Positions 16,319 through 25,432 of a DNA stretch of 41,137 nt are shown here, piece by piece (within the stretch, counting starts at the first letter, position 1; the number at the start of each line of letters is the position of its first letter). The translations under genes were made by a program, and so were the position numbers. This DNA comes from Paracoccaceae bacterium (GTDB taxonomy: Bacteria; Pseudomonadota; Alphaproteobacteria; Rhodobacterales; Rhodobacteraceae). The notes below the pieces were generated by a model that saw only the letters and a list, made by a program, of their open reading frames with translations, made no database searches and was not told the origin of the DNA. The stretch spans positions 1 to 41,137 of the forward strand of contig JAGWVA010000035.1 of NCBI GenBank assembly GCA_028875855.1, written 5' to 3'.

Positions 16319-17833
16319 ATGAGAAAGCTCACCAGCGCCGGTCTGGCCGCGCTGATCGCCTTCGGCGCGACAAGCCAGACCGCTGCCGCGAAGGACCTGG
16401 TGATCGGCTTCAGCGCGGATGCCGCCACGCTTGACCCGGCCAACCATCGCGACACGAACACGGAAACGATCATCCGCGAGATGTATGACGGCATCCTGAC
16501 CCGCGATCCCGCGATGCATGTCGTCCCCCAGCTTGCCGAGTCCTACAAGCAGATCTCGCCCACGGTTTACGAGTTCAAGATCCGCAAGGGCGTCAAGTTC
16601 CACGACAGCGGCACGATGACCGCCGAGGACGTGAAGTTCACGCTCGACCGGATCTGGCAGAAGGGCGGGCTTGGCGATGGCCAGACCAGTCCGCGCCAAA
16701 GCCTGTTGGGGCCGATCAAGTCGGTGGACGTGGTGAACGGCGACACGGTGCGCGTGACGCTGTCCGCGCCGTGGTCGCTCTTGCCCGCCATGCTTCCCTT
16801 CCAGGAGATCGTGTCGAAGGCCTTCGTGGACAAGGTCGGCACGGCCGGCATGGCCACGCAGGAAGACGGCACCGGTCCGTTCCAGCTTGTTCAGTGGAAC
16901 AAGGGGGACTCGGTCGTGATGAAGCGCTTTGACGCCTACTGGGGCGGCAAGGCCTGCGTGGATCGCGTGATCTTCAAGACGATCCCGGAATCCTCGTCGC
17001 GCGTTGCGGCACTTCTGGCCGGGGACGCGCAGATCATCGACCATCTGCCGCCCTATGCCGTGTCGCAGGTGAACGCGAGCGGCAATGCCAAGGCGGTCTT
17101 CGTGAACGGCACGCGCAGCTATTTCATCGCCATGAACCTGACCGAAAAGCCGTTCACCGACATCCGGGTGCGCGAGGCGATCGCCCATGCCATCGACAAG
17201 CCGCTGGTCATCAACAAGATCCTTGGCGGCCATGCGGTGGCGATCAACGGCATTCTCAGCCCCGATGCCTTCGGCAAGAACAAGGCGCTGAAGGGCATGG
17301 CCTACGACCCCGCACTGTCGCGCAAGCTGTTGAAGGAGGCGGGGTATCCCGACGGCATCAAGATCACGATGGATGTGACCGGCCCCGACAAGGACACCGC
17401 GGAAGCCGTCGCCTCGCTGATGGCGAAGGGGGGCATCACGACCAAGGTTCAGGTCGGCGAAAGCGCGATGCTCGGGTCCAAGTGGCGCACGATGGGCAAG
17501 CCCAAGACCGGCGACATGTTCTTCTCGTCCTGGGGCAACGGCTCGCTCGACCCGCAGGGCATCTTCATGCCGACGCATCACACCGACGGCCGCGGCAATG
17601 CCTCGGGCTATTCGAACCCCAAGGTGGACAAGCTGCTGGACGACGCGGCCGTCGAGGTCGATCGTGCCAAGCGCGCCGCGATGTATGAAGAGGCCGAGGC
17701 GATCGCGGCCAAGGATGTCGCCTACATCTACCTGTGGGTGCCTCAGGACATCTATGGCGTGTCCAAGCGCCTGACCGGCTGGCAGCCAAGCCCGGATGGC
17801 CGGCTGAACCTCGTCAAGACCTGCCTGAACTGA
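16319..17833 (+). CDS. ABC transporter periplasmic substrate-binding protein (family 5, peptide/nickel/glutathione type)
   Basis: This 504-residue secreted solute-binding protein starts with a signal peptide (MRKLTSAGLAALIAFGATS, cut after about residue 24). Family-5 features follow: DLVIGFSADAATLDPANHRD, the signature near FKIRKGVKFHDSGTMTAEDV, and GTGPFQLVQW. It binds a peptide-like or other amide-rich ligand in the periplasm for the permease encoded next. The ATG is at 16319. It is the first gene after a sigma-54 promoter, in an operon with two permeases, two ATPases, a C45-type hydrolase and a sigma-54 activator. The ligand cannot be told from sequence; the hydrolase suggests an N-acyl or amide compound. 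Confidence 0.88.
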   Translation: MRKLTSAGLAALIAFGATSQTAAAKDLVIGFSADAATLDPANHRDTNTETIIREMYDGILTRDPAMHVVPQLAESYKQISPTVYEFKIRKGVKFHDSGTMTAEDVKFTLDRIWQKGGLGDGQTSPRQSLLGPIKSVDVVNGDTVRVTLSAPWSLLPAMLPFQEIVSKAFVDKVGTAGMATQEDGTGPFQLVQWNKGDSVVMKRFDAYWGGKACVDRVIFKTIPESSSRVAALLAGDAQIIDHLPPYAVSQVNASGNAKAVFVNGTRSYFIAMNLTEKPFTDIRVREAIAHAIDKPLVINKILGGHAVAINGILSPDAFGKNKALKGMAYDPALSRKLLKEAGYPDGIKITMDVTGPDKDTAEAVASLMAKGGITTKVQVGESAMLGSKWRTMGKPKTGDMFFSSWGNGSLDPQGIFMPTHHTDGRGNASGYSNPKVDKLLDDAAVEVDRAKRAAMYEEAEAIAAKDVAYIYLWVPQDIYGVSKRLTGWQPSPDGRLNLVKTCLN

Positions 17834-17857
17834 GCCCGCTGGACCGGAGGCACCAGG

Positions 17858-18865
17858 ATGTCCCTCACCAAACTCGTGGAACGTCTGGTGCAACTCGTGC
17901 CGGTGCTTCTGGGGGTCAGCGTCATCGTCTTTCTGATGATGGCAATGACCCCCGGCGATCCCGTCCAGATCATGATCGGCGACCAGAACGTGACCGCGGC
18001 ACAGGAAGCCCAGCTGCGTCACGATCTGGGGCTGGATCGCCCCGCCTACGAGCGTCTGGCCCTCTTCATCGGCCATGCGGCGACGGGGCATTTCGGCGAA
18101 AGCTTCTACTACAAACGCCCGGTCGCGCAGGTGATCGCCGAACGCCTGCCGGCCACCATCGAACTGAGCGTGGTGGCGCTTCTGATCGCGCTCATGACGT
18201 CGATCCCGCTTGGCGTTCTGGCCGCCGTCAAGAAGAACTCCGTGCTGGACAGACTGGCGACGGTCGGATCGCTGCTGGGGGTCTCGTTGCCGGGCTTCTG
18301 GTTCGGCATCCTGCTGCTGATGCTGTTCGCGGTGCAGCTGCACATCCTTCCCGTCTCCGGCCGCATGGGGTTTGCGACCAGCATAAGACCCATCACGGGC
18401 TTCCTGCTGATCGACACGCTGCTGCGCGGCGATCCCGCGGCCTTCGTTGATGCGCTCAAACACATCCTGCTGCCCGCCATCACGCTTGGCCTGCCGATGA
18501 CGGCCGTCCTGATGCGCGTCACGCGCACCTCGATGCTGGAGGTGCTGCGCCAGGATTACATCACCTTTGCCGAGGCAAAGGGCCTGTCGCGCACCCGCGT
18601 CCTTGTCCGCCATGCGCTGAAGAACGCACTGATCCCGACCGTCTCGGTCGCCGCGATCGAGACCGGCTCCCTGCTTGGCGGCAACATGATCGTCGAGACC
18701 GTCTTCGGCTGGCCCGGGCTGGGGCGGCTGGTGGTGGACAGCATCTTCGTGCGCGACTACCCGCTGGTCCAGACGGCGGTGCTGCTCTACGCGGTCACCT
18801 ACGTGCTGCTGAACTTCGTCGCCGACATCCTCTACACCTTCCTGAACCCGCGGGTGAAACTATGA
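17858..18865 (+). CDS. ABC transporter permease, DppB/OppB type
   Basis: This 335-residue inner-membrane permease has a first transmembrane segment near residues 10-30 (LVPVLLGVSVIVFLMMAMTP) and five more after a periplasmic loop. The cytoplasmic EAA-like loop reads FAEAKGLSRTRVLVRHALKN. It pairs with the next gene (DppC type) to form the channel. An acceptable GGAGGCACCAGG precedes the ATG at 17858, and it overlaps the next gene by four bases. Confidence 0.88.
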   Translation: MSLTKLVERLVQLVPVLLGVSVIVFLMMAMTPGDPVQIMIGDQNVTAAQEAQLRHDLGLDRPAYERLALFIGHAATGHFGESFYYKRPVAQVIAERLPATIELSVVALLIALMTSIPLGVLAAVKKNSVLDRLATVGSLLGVSLPGFWFGILLLMLFAVQLHILPVSGRMGFATSIRPITGFLLIDTLLRGDPAAFVDALKHILLPAITLGLPMTAVLMRVTRTSMLEVLRQDYITFAEAKGLSRTRVLVRHALKNALIPTVSVAAIETGSLLGGNMIVETVFGWPGLGRLVVDSIFVRDYPLVQTAVLLYAVTYVLLNFVADILYTFLNPRVKL

Positions 18866-19755
18866 GCGACGCCGACGTGACCCGCCCGGCCCCGTCCCAG
18901 TCCCTTCTGGTGCGCAACCTCGTCGTCTTCGCCGAGAACCGGCTGGCCGCCGGCAGCGCCGTCATCGTGCTGGTCTTCGTGGCGCTCGCGCTTTTCGCGC
19001 CGCTCATCGCACCTCAGGACCCGAACGCGACGGACCTCTTCAGCCGCCTCCAACCGCCGGCTTGGCAGGCGGGCGGCGACTGGGGCCATGTGCTGGGCTG
19101 CGACGCCCTTGGCCGGGACATCCTGTCGCGCATCATCTACGGCTCTCGGGTGTCGATGCTGGTGGGAGCGACGGTCGTCTTCATCGCGACAAGCATCGGC
19201 ATTCTGGCGGGGCTTGCCGCAGGCTATCTGGGGGGCTGGGTCGATACGATCATCTCGCGCACCGTCGATATCCTGCTGGGCTTTCCCTACCTGATCTTCG
19301 CGATCGGCCTGATGGCGATGATGGGCGCGGGGCTGGGCAATATCATTCTGGCCCTGGTTTACAAGGAATGGGTCATCCCCTGCCGCGTTGTCCGGGCCGA
19401 GACGCTGGCCACGCGGGAACAGGAATATGTCGAGGCCGCGCGGGCACTCGGCGCCTCGAACCGGCACATCATGCTCCGGGAAATCCTGCCCAACTTCCTG
19501 TCGCCCGTCATCGTCGTATCGACCATCCGCATGGCGAACGTCATCATCCTCGAGGCGAGCCTCAGCTTTCTTGGCCTTGGCGTGCAGCCGCCGACCGCGT
19601 CCTGGGGCGCGATGGTGGCGGACGGGCGCGCCTTCATCATGCAGGCGTGGTGGGTGAGCACCTTCCCGGGCCTTGCGATCCTGCTGCTGGTGCTGGCGCT
19701 GAACGTGGCAAGCCAGGGCCTGCGCGACGCTTTCGACCCGAGGTTCCACGAATGA
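18862..19755 (+). CDS. ABC transporter permease, DppC/OppC type
   Basis: This is a 297-residue partner permease with a cytoplasmic N terminus, a first membrane segment near 32-52 (AAGSAVIVLVFVALALFAPL), the DppC hallmark GCDALGRDILSRIIYGSR, and the EAA-like loop EAARALGASNRHIMLREILP. It overlaps both neighbours by ATGA junctions, so subunits are probably made in fixed ratio. Length fits the family. Confidence 0.88.
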   Translation: MSDADVTRPAPSQSLLVRNLVVFAENRLAAGSAVIVLVFVALALFAPLIAPQDPNATDLFSRLQPPAWQAGGDWGHVLGCDALGRDILSRIIYGSRVSMLVGATVVFIATSIGILAGLAAGYLGGWVDTIISRTVDILLGFPYLIFAIGLMAMMGAGLGNIILALVYKEWVIPCRVVRAETLATREQEYVEAARALGASNRHIMLREILPNFLSPVIVVSTIRMANVIILEASLSFLGLGVQPPTASWGAMVADGRAFIMQAWWVSTFPGLAILLLVLALNVASQGLRDAFDPRFHE

Positions 19756-20768
19756 CCGAACCGCTTCCCGGATGCCTGCTCGAGGTTGCGGGCCTGCGCA
19801 CCGCCTTTCACACCCGCGCGGGCACCGTGCGCGCCGTCGATGGCGTCGATGTCATGGTCCGGCGCGGCGAATGCATCGGCGTGGTGGGGGAATCCGGGTC
19901 GGGCAAGAGCGTCACCTTCGCCTCGGTCATGGGCCTGATCCGGTCGCCGGGGCGGATCGAGGCGGGCACCATCCGCTTCGACGGGCAGGACCTGCGCGCG
20001 CTTTCGCCCCGCCAGATGCGCGCCATCCGTGGCCGGGACATCGCGATGACGATGCAGGATGCGCTGACCGCGCTCAATCCTGCGCTCACCGTGGGCGAGC
20101 AGATCGCGGAGGTGCTGGAAGCGCATGACGAGGACCTCCCCCGTCGCGGCCCGGCCCGGCGGCGGGCGATCACCGACCGCGCGGTCGAGATGCTGCGCCT
20201 TGTCGGCATCCCCTCCCCCGCCGAAAGACTGCGGCAATACCCGCACGAATTCTCGGGCGGGATGCGGCAGCGCATGATGATCGCGATTGCGCTGTCCTCG
20301 CGGCCGAAGCTCTTGATCGCGGATGAACCCACCACCGCGCTGGACGTGACGATCCAGGCGCAGGTTCTGGAACTGATCGCCGACATCCGCGCACGTCTGG
20401 GCATGAGCGTGGTTCTGATCACCCATGACCTTGCCGTCGTGGCCGAGCATTGCGACCGTGTGATGGTCATGTATGCCGGCGAGGTCGTGGAAGAGGGGCC
20501 GACGCAGGCCGTCATCGGCGATCCGCGCCATCCCTACACGAAGGGGCTGCTGGCTTCGATCCCGCGCCCCGCCTTGCGCGGCGAGAAGATCCACCCGATC
20601 AAGGGCCAGGTCCCCGACCTCATCAATCTGCCCGATCAGTGCCGCTTCCAGTCGCGCTGTCCCGAGGCGGGGCCGGACTGCCTCGCCCGCATTCACATGC
20701 ATCCTGCCGGACCCGGTCGCAGGGCCCGATGCATTCGACGTCTCGATGGGGGACAGGCCGATGAGTGA
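19752..20768 (+). CDS. ABC transporter ATP-binding protein, DppD/OppD type
   Basis: This 338-residue ATPase has Walker A GESGSGKS (about 43-50), signature FSGGMRQRM, Walker B LLIADEPTTALD, and a C-terminal oligopeptide-transporter extension with Cys residues (CRFQSRCPEAGPDC) that in this family can bind an iron-sulfur cluster. I chose the ATG at 19752, which overlaps the DppC-type stop; the open frame extending to 19062 is not ATPase-like. It overlaps the next ATPase by eight bases. Confidence 0.9.
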   Translation: MTEPLPGCLLEVAGLRTAFHTRAGTVRAVDGVDVMVRRGECIGVVGESGSGKSVTFASVMGLIRSPGRIEAGTIRFDGQDLRALSPRQMRAIRGRDIAMTMQDALTALNPALTVGEQIAEVLEAHDEDLPRRGPARRRAITDRAVEMLRLVGIPSPAERLRQYPHEFSGGMRQRMMIAIALSSRPKLLIADEPTTALDVTIQAQVLELIADIRARLGMSVVLITHDLAVVAEHCDRVMVMYAGEVVEEGPTQAVIGDPRHPYTKGLLASIPRPALRGEKIHPIKGQVPDLINLPDQCRFQSRCPEAGPDCLARIHMHPAGPGRRARCIRRLDGGQADE

Positions 20769-21777
20769 ACCGCTGCTGTCCGTCTCCGGTCTGACCAAGG
20801 TCTATCGCGGCACGCCCGGCATCGTCGGCCGCCTGATGGGGCGGCCGACGCTTGAGGTGAAGGCCGTGAGCGATGTCAGCCTCTCCGTCGAGCGGGGCGA
20901 GATCCTTGGCCTGATCGGCGAAAGCGGCTGCGGGAAATCGACGCTTGGCCGGACGATCCTGCGGCTGCACGAGCCGACCGAAGGCGCCATCCGTTTCGAC
21001 GGCATCGACGTGGCGGCCCTCCCCCCGCGCGAGATGAAGGCGATGCGGCGGCGGATGCAGATCATCTTTCAGGACCCCTATGCCTCGCTCAATCCCCGGC
21101 GCACCGTCGCTGACATCGTGGGCCTGCCCTTGCAGCTTCACGGTCTGGCCAGGAGCAAGGCCGAGACGCGCGACAGCGTTGCCGCGATCATCGAGAAGGT
21201 GGGCCTCAAGACGGCGCATCTGGACAGGTATCCCCACCAGTTCTCGGGCGGACAGCGCCAGCGGATCGGCATCGCCCGCGCGCTAGTCAGCCGGCCCGAG
21301 TTCATCGTCTGCGACGAACCCGTCTCGGCGCTCGACGTGTCGATACAGGCCCAGATCATCGAGCTTCTGTCCGACCTCAAGCGCGACATGGGGCTGACCT
21401 ATCTCTTCATCTCGCACGACATCTCGGTGATCGGCTATCTCAGCGACCGCGTGGCCGTGATGTATCTGGGAGAAGTGGTCGAGATCGGACCGGTTCAAGC
21501 GATCCTCGAACGGCCGCGGCATCCCTATACGCAAACGCTGATGTCGGCCGTGCCCAGGGTCGAGGCCGAGGGCGGGCGGAAGCGTGTCCGGCTGATGGGC
21601 GATCTGCCGTCGCCGCTCGATCCGCCCGGCGGGTGCAAGTTTCACACGCGCTGTCCGCTGGCGACCGATCTCTGCCGCAGCCGCGCGCCGGTGTCGCAAA
21701 GCGTGGGCATCGGCCATCATGCCTCCTGCCACCGGTTGAACGAGAGCTTCAACCTGCTGGAAGGGGAAACGGCATGA
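20761..21777 (+). CDS. ABC transporter ATP-binding protein, DppF/OppF type
   Basis: The second ATPase (338 residues) has Walker A GESGCGKS, signature FSGGQRQRIGIA, Walker B FIVCDEPVSALD and a C-terminal Cys pattern CKFHTRCPLATDLC. GGGGGACAGG precedes the ATG at 20761. With the preceding four genes it makes a complete importer. Its stop overlaps the C45-type hydrolase start, which ties the hydrolase to the imported compound. Confidence 0.9.
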   Translation: MSEPLLSVSGLTKVYRGTPGIVGRLMGRPTLEVKAVSDVSLSVERGEILGLIGESGCGKSTLGRTILRLHEPTEGAIRFDGIDVAALPPREMKAMRRRMQIIFQDPYASLNPRRTVADIVGLPLQLHGLARSKAETRDSVAAIIEKVGLKTAHLDRYPHQFSGGQRQRIGIARALVSRPEFIVCDEPVSALDVSIQAQIIELLSDLKRDMGLTYLFISHDISVIGYLSDRVAVMYLGEVVEIGPVQAILERPRHPYTQTLMSAVPRVEAEGGRKRVRLMGDLPSPLDPPGGCKFHTRCPLATDLCRSRAPVSQSVGIGHHASCHRLNESFNLLEGETA

Positions 21778-22865
21778 CCGAGTGGTCCCCGACAGAGGGC
21801 GACAGCGTCGCGCTTGAAGGGACGCCCTTCCAGCGCGGGCTGGGGCAGGCCGCTGCCGGCCGCGCGGCCTGCGACGCGGTGCGTCAGGTCACCGCCGACC
21901 GGCTGGCGGCGGCCGAGGCTCAGGGACTGCTTGGCCCCCGCGCGCGGCAATTCCTCGCGGCGCAGATGGACTTCGCCCGCGCGGTCTGCCAGCCGGAACT
22001 GGCGGAACTGACCGGCATCGCCGAAGGCTTCGGCCTTCCCGTGGACCGGTTGTTCGCGGCGCTTCACCTTGGCATTCTGCACGATCTCTCGGCCGTGCCG
22101 GACGGCGTTTCGGACGGATGCAGCGCGTGGGCGGTCGATCGCGGCAGGGACGGCCCGATGGTTGTCAAGAACCGCGACTTTTCCGGCGCACATTCCGGCA
22201 TCCAGCGCATCTTCCGGCACGAGGGCCCGGATCTGGCGCGGGGCCCGATGTTCTGCCTTGGCAGTCTGGGCAGTCCCGGCGCCTATTCCAGCGGGATGAA
22301 TTCCGCGGGCCTTGCCATCGTGGACACGCAGATCGGCACGCGCCGGCATCGGCCCGGCTGGCTGCGGTATTTCCTGATGACCCGGCTGCTGTCGCAGTTC
22401 GCATCGGTCGCGGAGGCCGTCCGGTTCATCCGGGCACAGCAGCACGTGGGCGGCGGCACGCTGGTGATGGCGGATGCTCGGGGCGAGGTCGCCGCGGTCG
22501 AATTGGGCGCCGCAGAGGTCGCGGTCGAGATCGCGCCGCGGGTCTGTCGCACGAACCACTTCACCCTGACCGTGACAGCGCCGGAGACCCTGACCGATCC
22601 CGCCAGCACGATCGAGGATACATCGCACGACCGGCGCGCGTTCCTCGACCGGACCATTCCCGGTGCCGACTGGTCGGCGGAGGCCGCATCCCGCCTCATG
22701 GCCACGCATCGCGGGGATGGGCCGCAGGCGGGGCCGCTCTGCCAGCATCCGGATGCGGGGGGCAGCCGCACGATATCCAGCGTCGTTTATTGCTGCGCGT
22801 CGCGGCTCATGTATGCTTGCCTCGACAACCCCTGCACCGGTCCGTGGCACGTCCTGCGCCTCTAG
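21774..22865 (+). CDS. C45-family Ntn hydrolase / acyl-CoA:6-APA acyltransferase-like protein
   Basis: This 363-residue protein resembles the C45 peptidase family of N-terminal-nucleophile hydrolases, whose members break or form amide bonds after self-cleaving a Gly-Cys bond. The expected nucleophile is Cys116 in SDGCSAWAV, followed by GPMVVKNRDFS and SSGMNSAGLAIVDTQ; a later NHF motif (CRTNHFT) fits the acyltransferase fold. No signal peptide is visible, so it should act in the cytoplasm on the imported substrate. ATG at 21774 overlaps the ATPase stop, with GGAAGGGGAAA upstream. Peptide, N-acyl amino acid or lactam-like substrates are all possible. Confidence 0.75.
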   Translation: MTEWSPTEGDSVALEGTPFQRGLGQAAAGRAACDAVRQVTADRLAAAEAQGLLGPRARQFLAAQMDFARAVCQPELAELTGIAEGFGLPVDRLFAALHLGILHDLSAVPDGVSDGCSAWAVDRGRDGPMVVKNRDFSGAHSGIQRIFRHEGPDLARGPMFCLGSLGSPGAYSSGMNSAGLAIVDTQIGTRRHRPGWLRYFLMTRLLSQFASVAEAVRFIRAQQHVGGGTLVMADARGEVAAVELGAAEVAVEIAPRVCRTNHFTLTVTAPETLTDPASTIEDTSHDRRAFLDRTIPGADWSAEAASRLMATHRGDGPQAGPLCQHPDAGGSRTISSVVYCCASRLMYACLDNPCTGPWHVLRL

Positions 22866-22879
22866 GCCGGGGGGGCGGC

Positions 22880-23887
22880 ATGGACAGGGCAATGGCGCAA
22901 TACAACGATGGCCTGATCGGTCAGCACGAGAGCATCCGCACCCTGCGCAGCCTGATCGAGCGCGTGGCGAAAAGCCCCGTGCGGACGGTCCTGATCTACG
23001 GCGAAACCGGCACCGGCAAGGGCCTTGTGGCGCGGATGCTGCATCGCGGATCGTCCCGCGCGGCGGGCGAATTCGCCGAGATCAACTGCGCCGCGATCCC
23101 GGCGGGCCTGATGGAATCCGAACTCTTCGGCCATGAAAAGGGCGCTTTCACCGGCGCGGTCGAACGCAAGATCGGCCTGATCGAGGCCGCCGACAAGGGC
23201 ACCGTGTTCCTCGACGAGATCCGCGAGATGGAACTGACGTTGCAGGCGAAGTTGCTGACGCTGCTCGATACGCACCAGTTCCGCCGTGTCGGGGGCGTGC
23301 GCGCGACCTCTGTCGATGTGCGCTACATCGCGGCCACCAACAAGGTGCTCTTGTCCGAGGTGAAGGCCGGGCATTTTCGTGAAGACCTTTACTACCGGCT
23401 TCAGGTCGTGGCCCTCAACATCGCGCCGCTGCGCGACCGCGGCGAGGATGTCCTGATCCTCGCGCGGCATTTCATCGACAAGTTCAATCGCCAGTACGAC
23501 CGCCGCATCAAGGGGCTGAGCGACGAGGTCGCGCAGATCTTCCTGAAATATCCATGGCCCGGCAACGTGCGGGAGCTCGAGAACCTGCTGGAGCGGATCT
23601 TCATTCTGGAAGACGACGACATCGTGCTGCCCTCGCATCTTCCCGACCGTATCCTGCGGGCCGTACGCGCGGGCACATCGACCGCGACAGGCGGCGGACA
23701 TGCCGACCCCGCCCAGCTGCCCGCCGAGGCTGGCTTTCACCCCGCGACCGCCGCCTTTCAGAAGGCGTTGATCCAGCGGGCGCTGAACGAGGCGAACAAC
23801 AACTTGCAGCAGGCGGCGGCGGCGCTGAAGATCAGCCGCCATGCCCTGCGACACCAGATGCTCAAGCTCGGCATCCTCGACGCGTGA
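22880..23887 (+). CDS. Sigma-54-dependent transcriptional activator without sensor domain
   Basis: This 335-residue enhancer-binding protein consists of an AAA+ domain almost from residue 12, with Walker A GETGTGKG (41-48), the sigma-54 contact loop GAFTGA (88-93), Walker B VFLDEI (109-114), YPWPGNVRELENLLER, and a C-terminal Fis-like helix-turn-helix (NNLQQAAAALKISRHALRHQ). There is no receiver, GAF or PAS domain, as in PspF. The ATG at 22880 is 14 bases after the hydrolase stop, so it is the last gene of the operon it probably activates. A second sigma-54 promoter starts about 100 bases after its stop. How its activity is controlled is not visible. Confidence 0.9.
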   Translation: MDRAMAQYNDGLIGQHESIRTLRSLIERVAKSPVRTVLIYGETGTGKGLVARMLHRGSSRAAGEFAEINCAAIPAGLMESELFGHEKGAFTGAVERKIGLIEAADKGTVFLDEIREMELTLQAKLLTLLDTHQFRRVGGVRATSVDVRYIAATNKVLLSEVKAGHFREDLYYRLQVVALNIAPLRDRGEDVLILARHFIDKFNRQYDRRIKGLSDEVAQIFLKYPWPGNVRELENLLERIFILEDDDIVLPSHLPDRILRAVRAGTSTATGGGHADPAQLPAEAGFHPATAAFQKALIQRALNEANNNLQQAAAALKISRHALRHQMLKLGILDA

Positions 23888-23917
23888 AAATCCCCTCGTG
23901 ACGCGCGCAATACGCGC
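23882..23917. promoter_or_regulatory. Candidate upstream activator sites of the atuA-like sigma-54 promoter
   Basis: GCGTGAAAATC (23882-23892) overlaps the activator's own stop codon and lies 109 bp before the -24 element. GCGCG-CAATA-CGCGC (23903-23917) is an inverted repeat two helical turns closer. Each agrees with the palindrome at 16110-16124 at 10 of 15 positions. Confidence 0.4.
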
Positions 23918-23990
23918 AAGCGCCTGCCCACACCACGTGCATGCTGCATTTTCTTTAGCTTTCCCAATGACCTGAGAATTCCTCCGGCAT

Positions 23991-24006
23991 TGGCATGCGA
24001 CGTGCA
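23991..24006 (+). promoter_or_regulatory. Sigma-54 (-24/-12) promoter of the AtuA-family/DUF4387 operon
   Basis: TGGCATGCGACGTGCA has exact GG-to-GC spacing, with TGGCA at -24 and TGCA at -12. Transcription should start near 24017, about 23 bases before the ATG at 24040. Confidence 0.75.
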
Positions 24007-24039
24007 TGTAATGTGGTGACGGAATTGCTGGAGAGCCCC

Positions 24040-25419
24040 ATGAAGTCGCTGAAGATCATCTGCCCGAACGGCCACCTGGGTTTTGCCCCGCTGAAGGTGG
24101 AAAGCTTCCGGCTCGGCGTGGCGGCCAAACCCGACTACATCGCCGCCGACTCCGGCAGCGACGACATCGGACCCGTGCCGCTCGGGACGGACACCTGCGC
24201 GAGCCCCGCGGCCTGGCAGGAGCACGATTTGGAACACATGCTTCTGGCCGCGCGGGAACTGGACGTGCCGATGCTGATCGGTTCGGCCGGCGACACCGGC
24301 ACCAATTCGCGCGTGGACATGTATGTCGAGATGATCCGCAAGATCGCCCGGCGCCACGATCTGCCGCCCTTCCGCATCGGCTGGTTCTATTCGGAAGTGG
24401 ACCGCGAACTGGTCCGCACCCAGATCCGGTCCGGGACCGCGGTCGCGGGCCTCGACGCGCGCCCCGACCTGACCGAAGACGAGCTTGACGCGACGACGCG
24501 CGTTGTCGCCATGGCCGGCGTCCATCCTTTCGTGGAACTGCTGAAACAGGAGTGCGACGTCATCATCGGCGGCCGCAGTTCCGACAGCGCGATCTTCGCA
24601 GCCCCCGCGCTTTACCACGGCTTCCCCGAGGCGCAGGCCTATTACCTTGGCAAGGTGCTGGAATGCGCCTCGTTCTGTGCCGAACCCTATGGCGCCAAGG
24701 AAACCGTGCTGGGCAAGATCACCGAAGACTGGGTGGAAGTCACGGCCATGCATCCCGGCCAACGCTGCACCGTCGCTTCGGTTGCCGGTCACGCGATGTA
24801 TGAGCGCTCCAACCCCTACCACGAATACGTTGCGGGCGGGATGCTGGACATGACCGACTGCCATTATCGGCAAGTGTCGGAAAAGACGACGCGGGTCACC
24901 GGAATGCGCTTCGTTCCGGCAACCGAGCTTCGGGTGAAGCTGGAAGGCTCGGGCAAGGTCGGCGAGCGGTTCGTGGGCATGGCGGGCATCCGCGATCCCT
25001 ACACCATCGCGAACGTGGACGAGGTCATCGCCTGGAGCCGGGCCCAGGTGATCGAACGCTTCGGGCCCGACGGCTGGGAGCTGCACTACAACGTCTTCGG
25101 GCGGGACGGCATCATGGGCCCGCTCGAGCCGCTGCGCGACAAGCCGGGGCATGAGCTTCTGGTCGTGGTGCAGGGCCTCGCCCCGACCCGCGAGATGGCC
25201 GAGGAAGTCACCATGACGGGCACCCGGCAGTTGTTCTATGCCCGCCTGCCTGATGTGAAGGGAACCGCAGGCGGCGTGTCTTTCGTGCTCGACGAGGTGC
25301 TTCCGGCCAGCCCGGCGCATCGCTGGACGCTGAACCACACGATGCGGATCGACGACCCGCTGTCGCTTTTCCCGACGCAAACCGCGACCATCGGCGAAAC
25401 CGCCACTTCGGACGCCTGA
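24040..25419 (+). CDS. AtuA-family (DUF1446) acyclic terpene utilization-like protein
   Basis: This 459-residue protein has the AtuA/DUF1446 pattern: an N-terminal GFAPLKVESF then IAADSGSDDIGPVPLG, a glycine-rich loop LIGSAGDTGTNS, and IIGGRSSDSAIFAAPAL. AtuA is named from acyclic terpene catabolism in Pseudomonas, but family members occur with many acyl-type pathways and the reaction is not settled. GGAGAG precedes the ATG at 24040; an upstream in-frame ATG at 23995 lies inside the promoter and is rejected. It is the first gene after its own sigma-54 promoter and is paired with DUF4387. Confidence 0.85.
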   Translation: MKSLKIICPNGHLGFAPLKVESFRLGVAAKPDYIAADSGSDDIGPVPLGTDTCASPAAWQEHDLEHMLLAARELDVPMLIGSAGDTGTNSRVDMYVEMIRKIARRHDLPPFRIGWFYSEVDRELVRTQIRSGTAVAGLDARPDLTEDELDATTRVVAMAGVHPFVELLKQECDVIIGGRSSDSAIFAAPALYHGFPEAQAYYLGKVLECASFCAEPYGAKETVLGKITEDWVEVTAMHPGQRCTVASVAGHAMYERSNPYHEYVAGGMLDMTDCHYRQVSEKTTRVTGMRFVPATELRVKLEGSGKVGERFVGMAGIRDPYTIANVDEVIAWSRAQVIERFGPDGWELHYNVFGRDGIMGPLEPLRDKPGHELLVVVQGLAPTREMAEEVTMTGTRQLFYARLPDVKGTAGGVSFVLDEVLPASPAHRWTLNHTMRIDDPLSLFPTQTATIGETATSDA

Positions 25420-25432
25420 GACAGGACACGCC

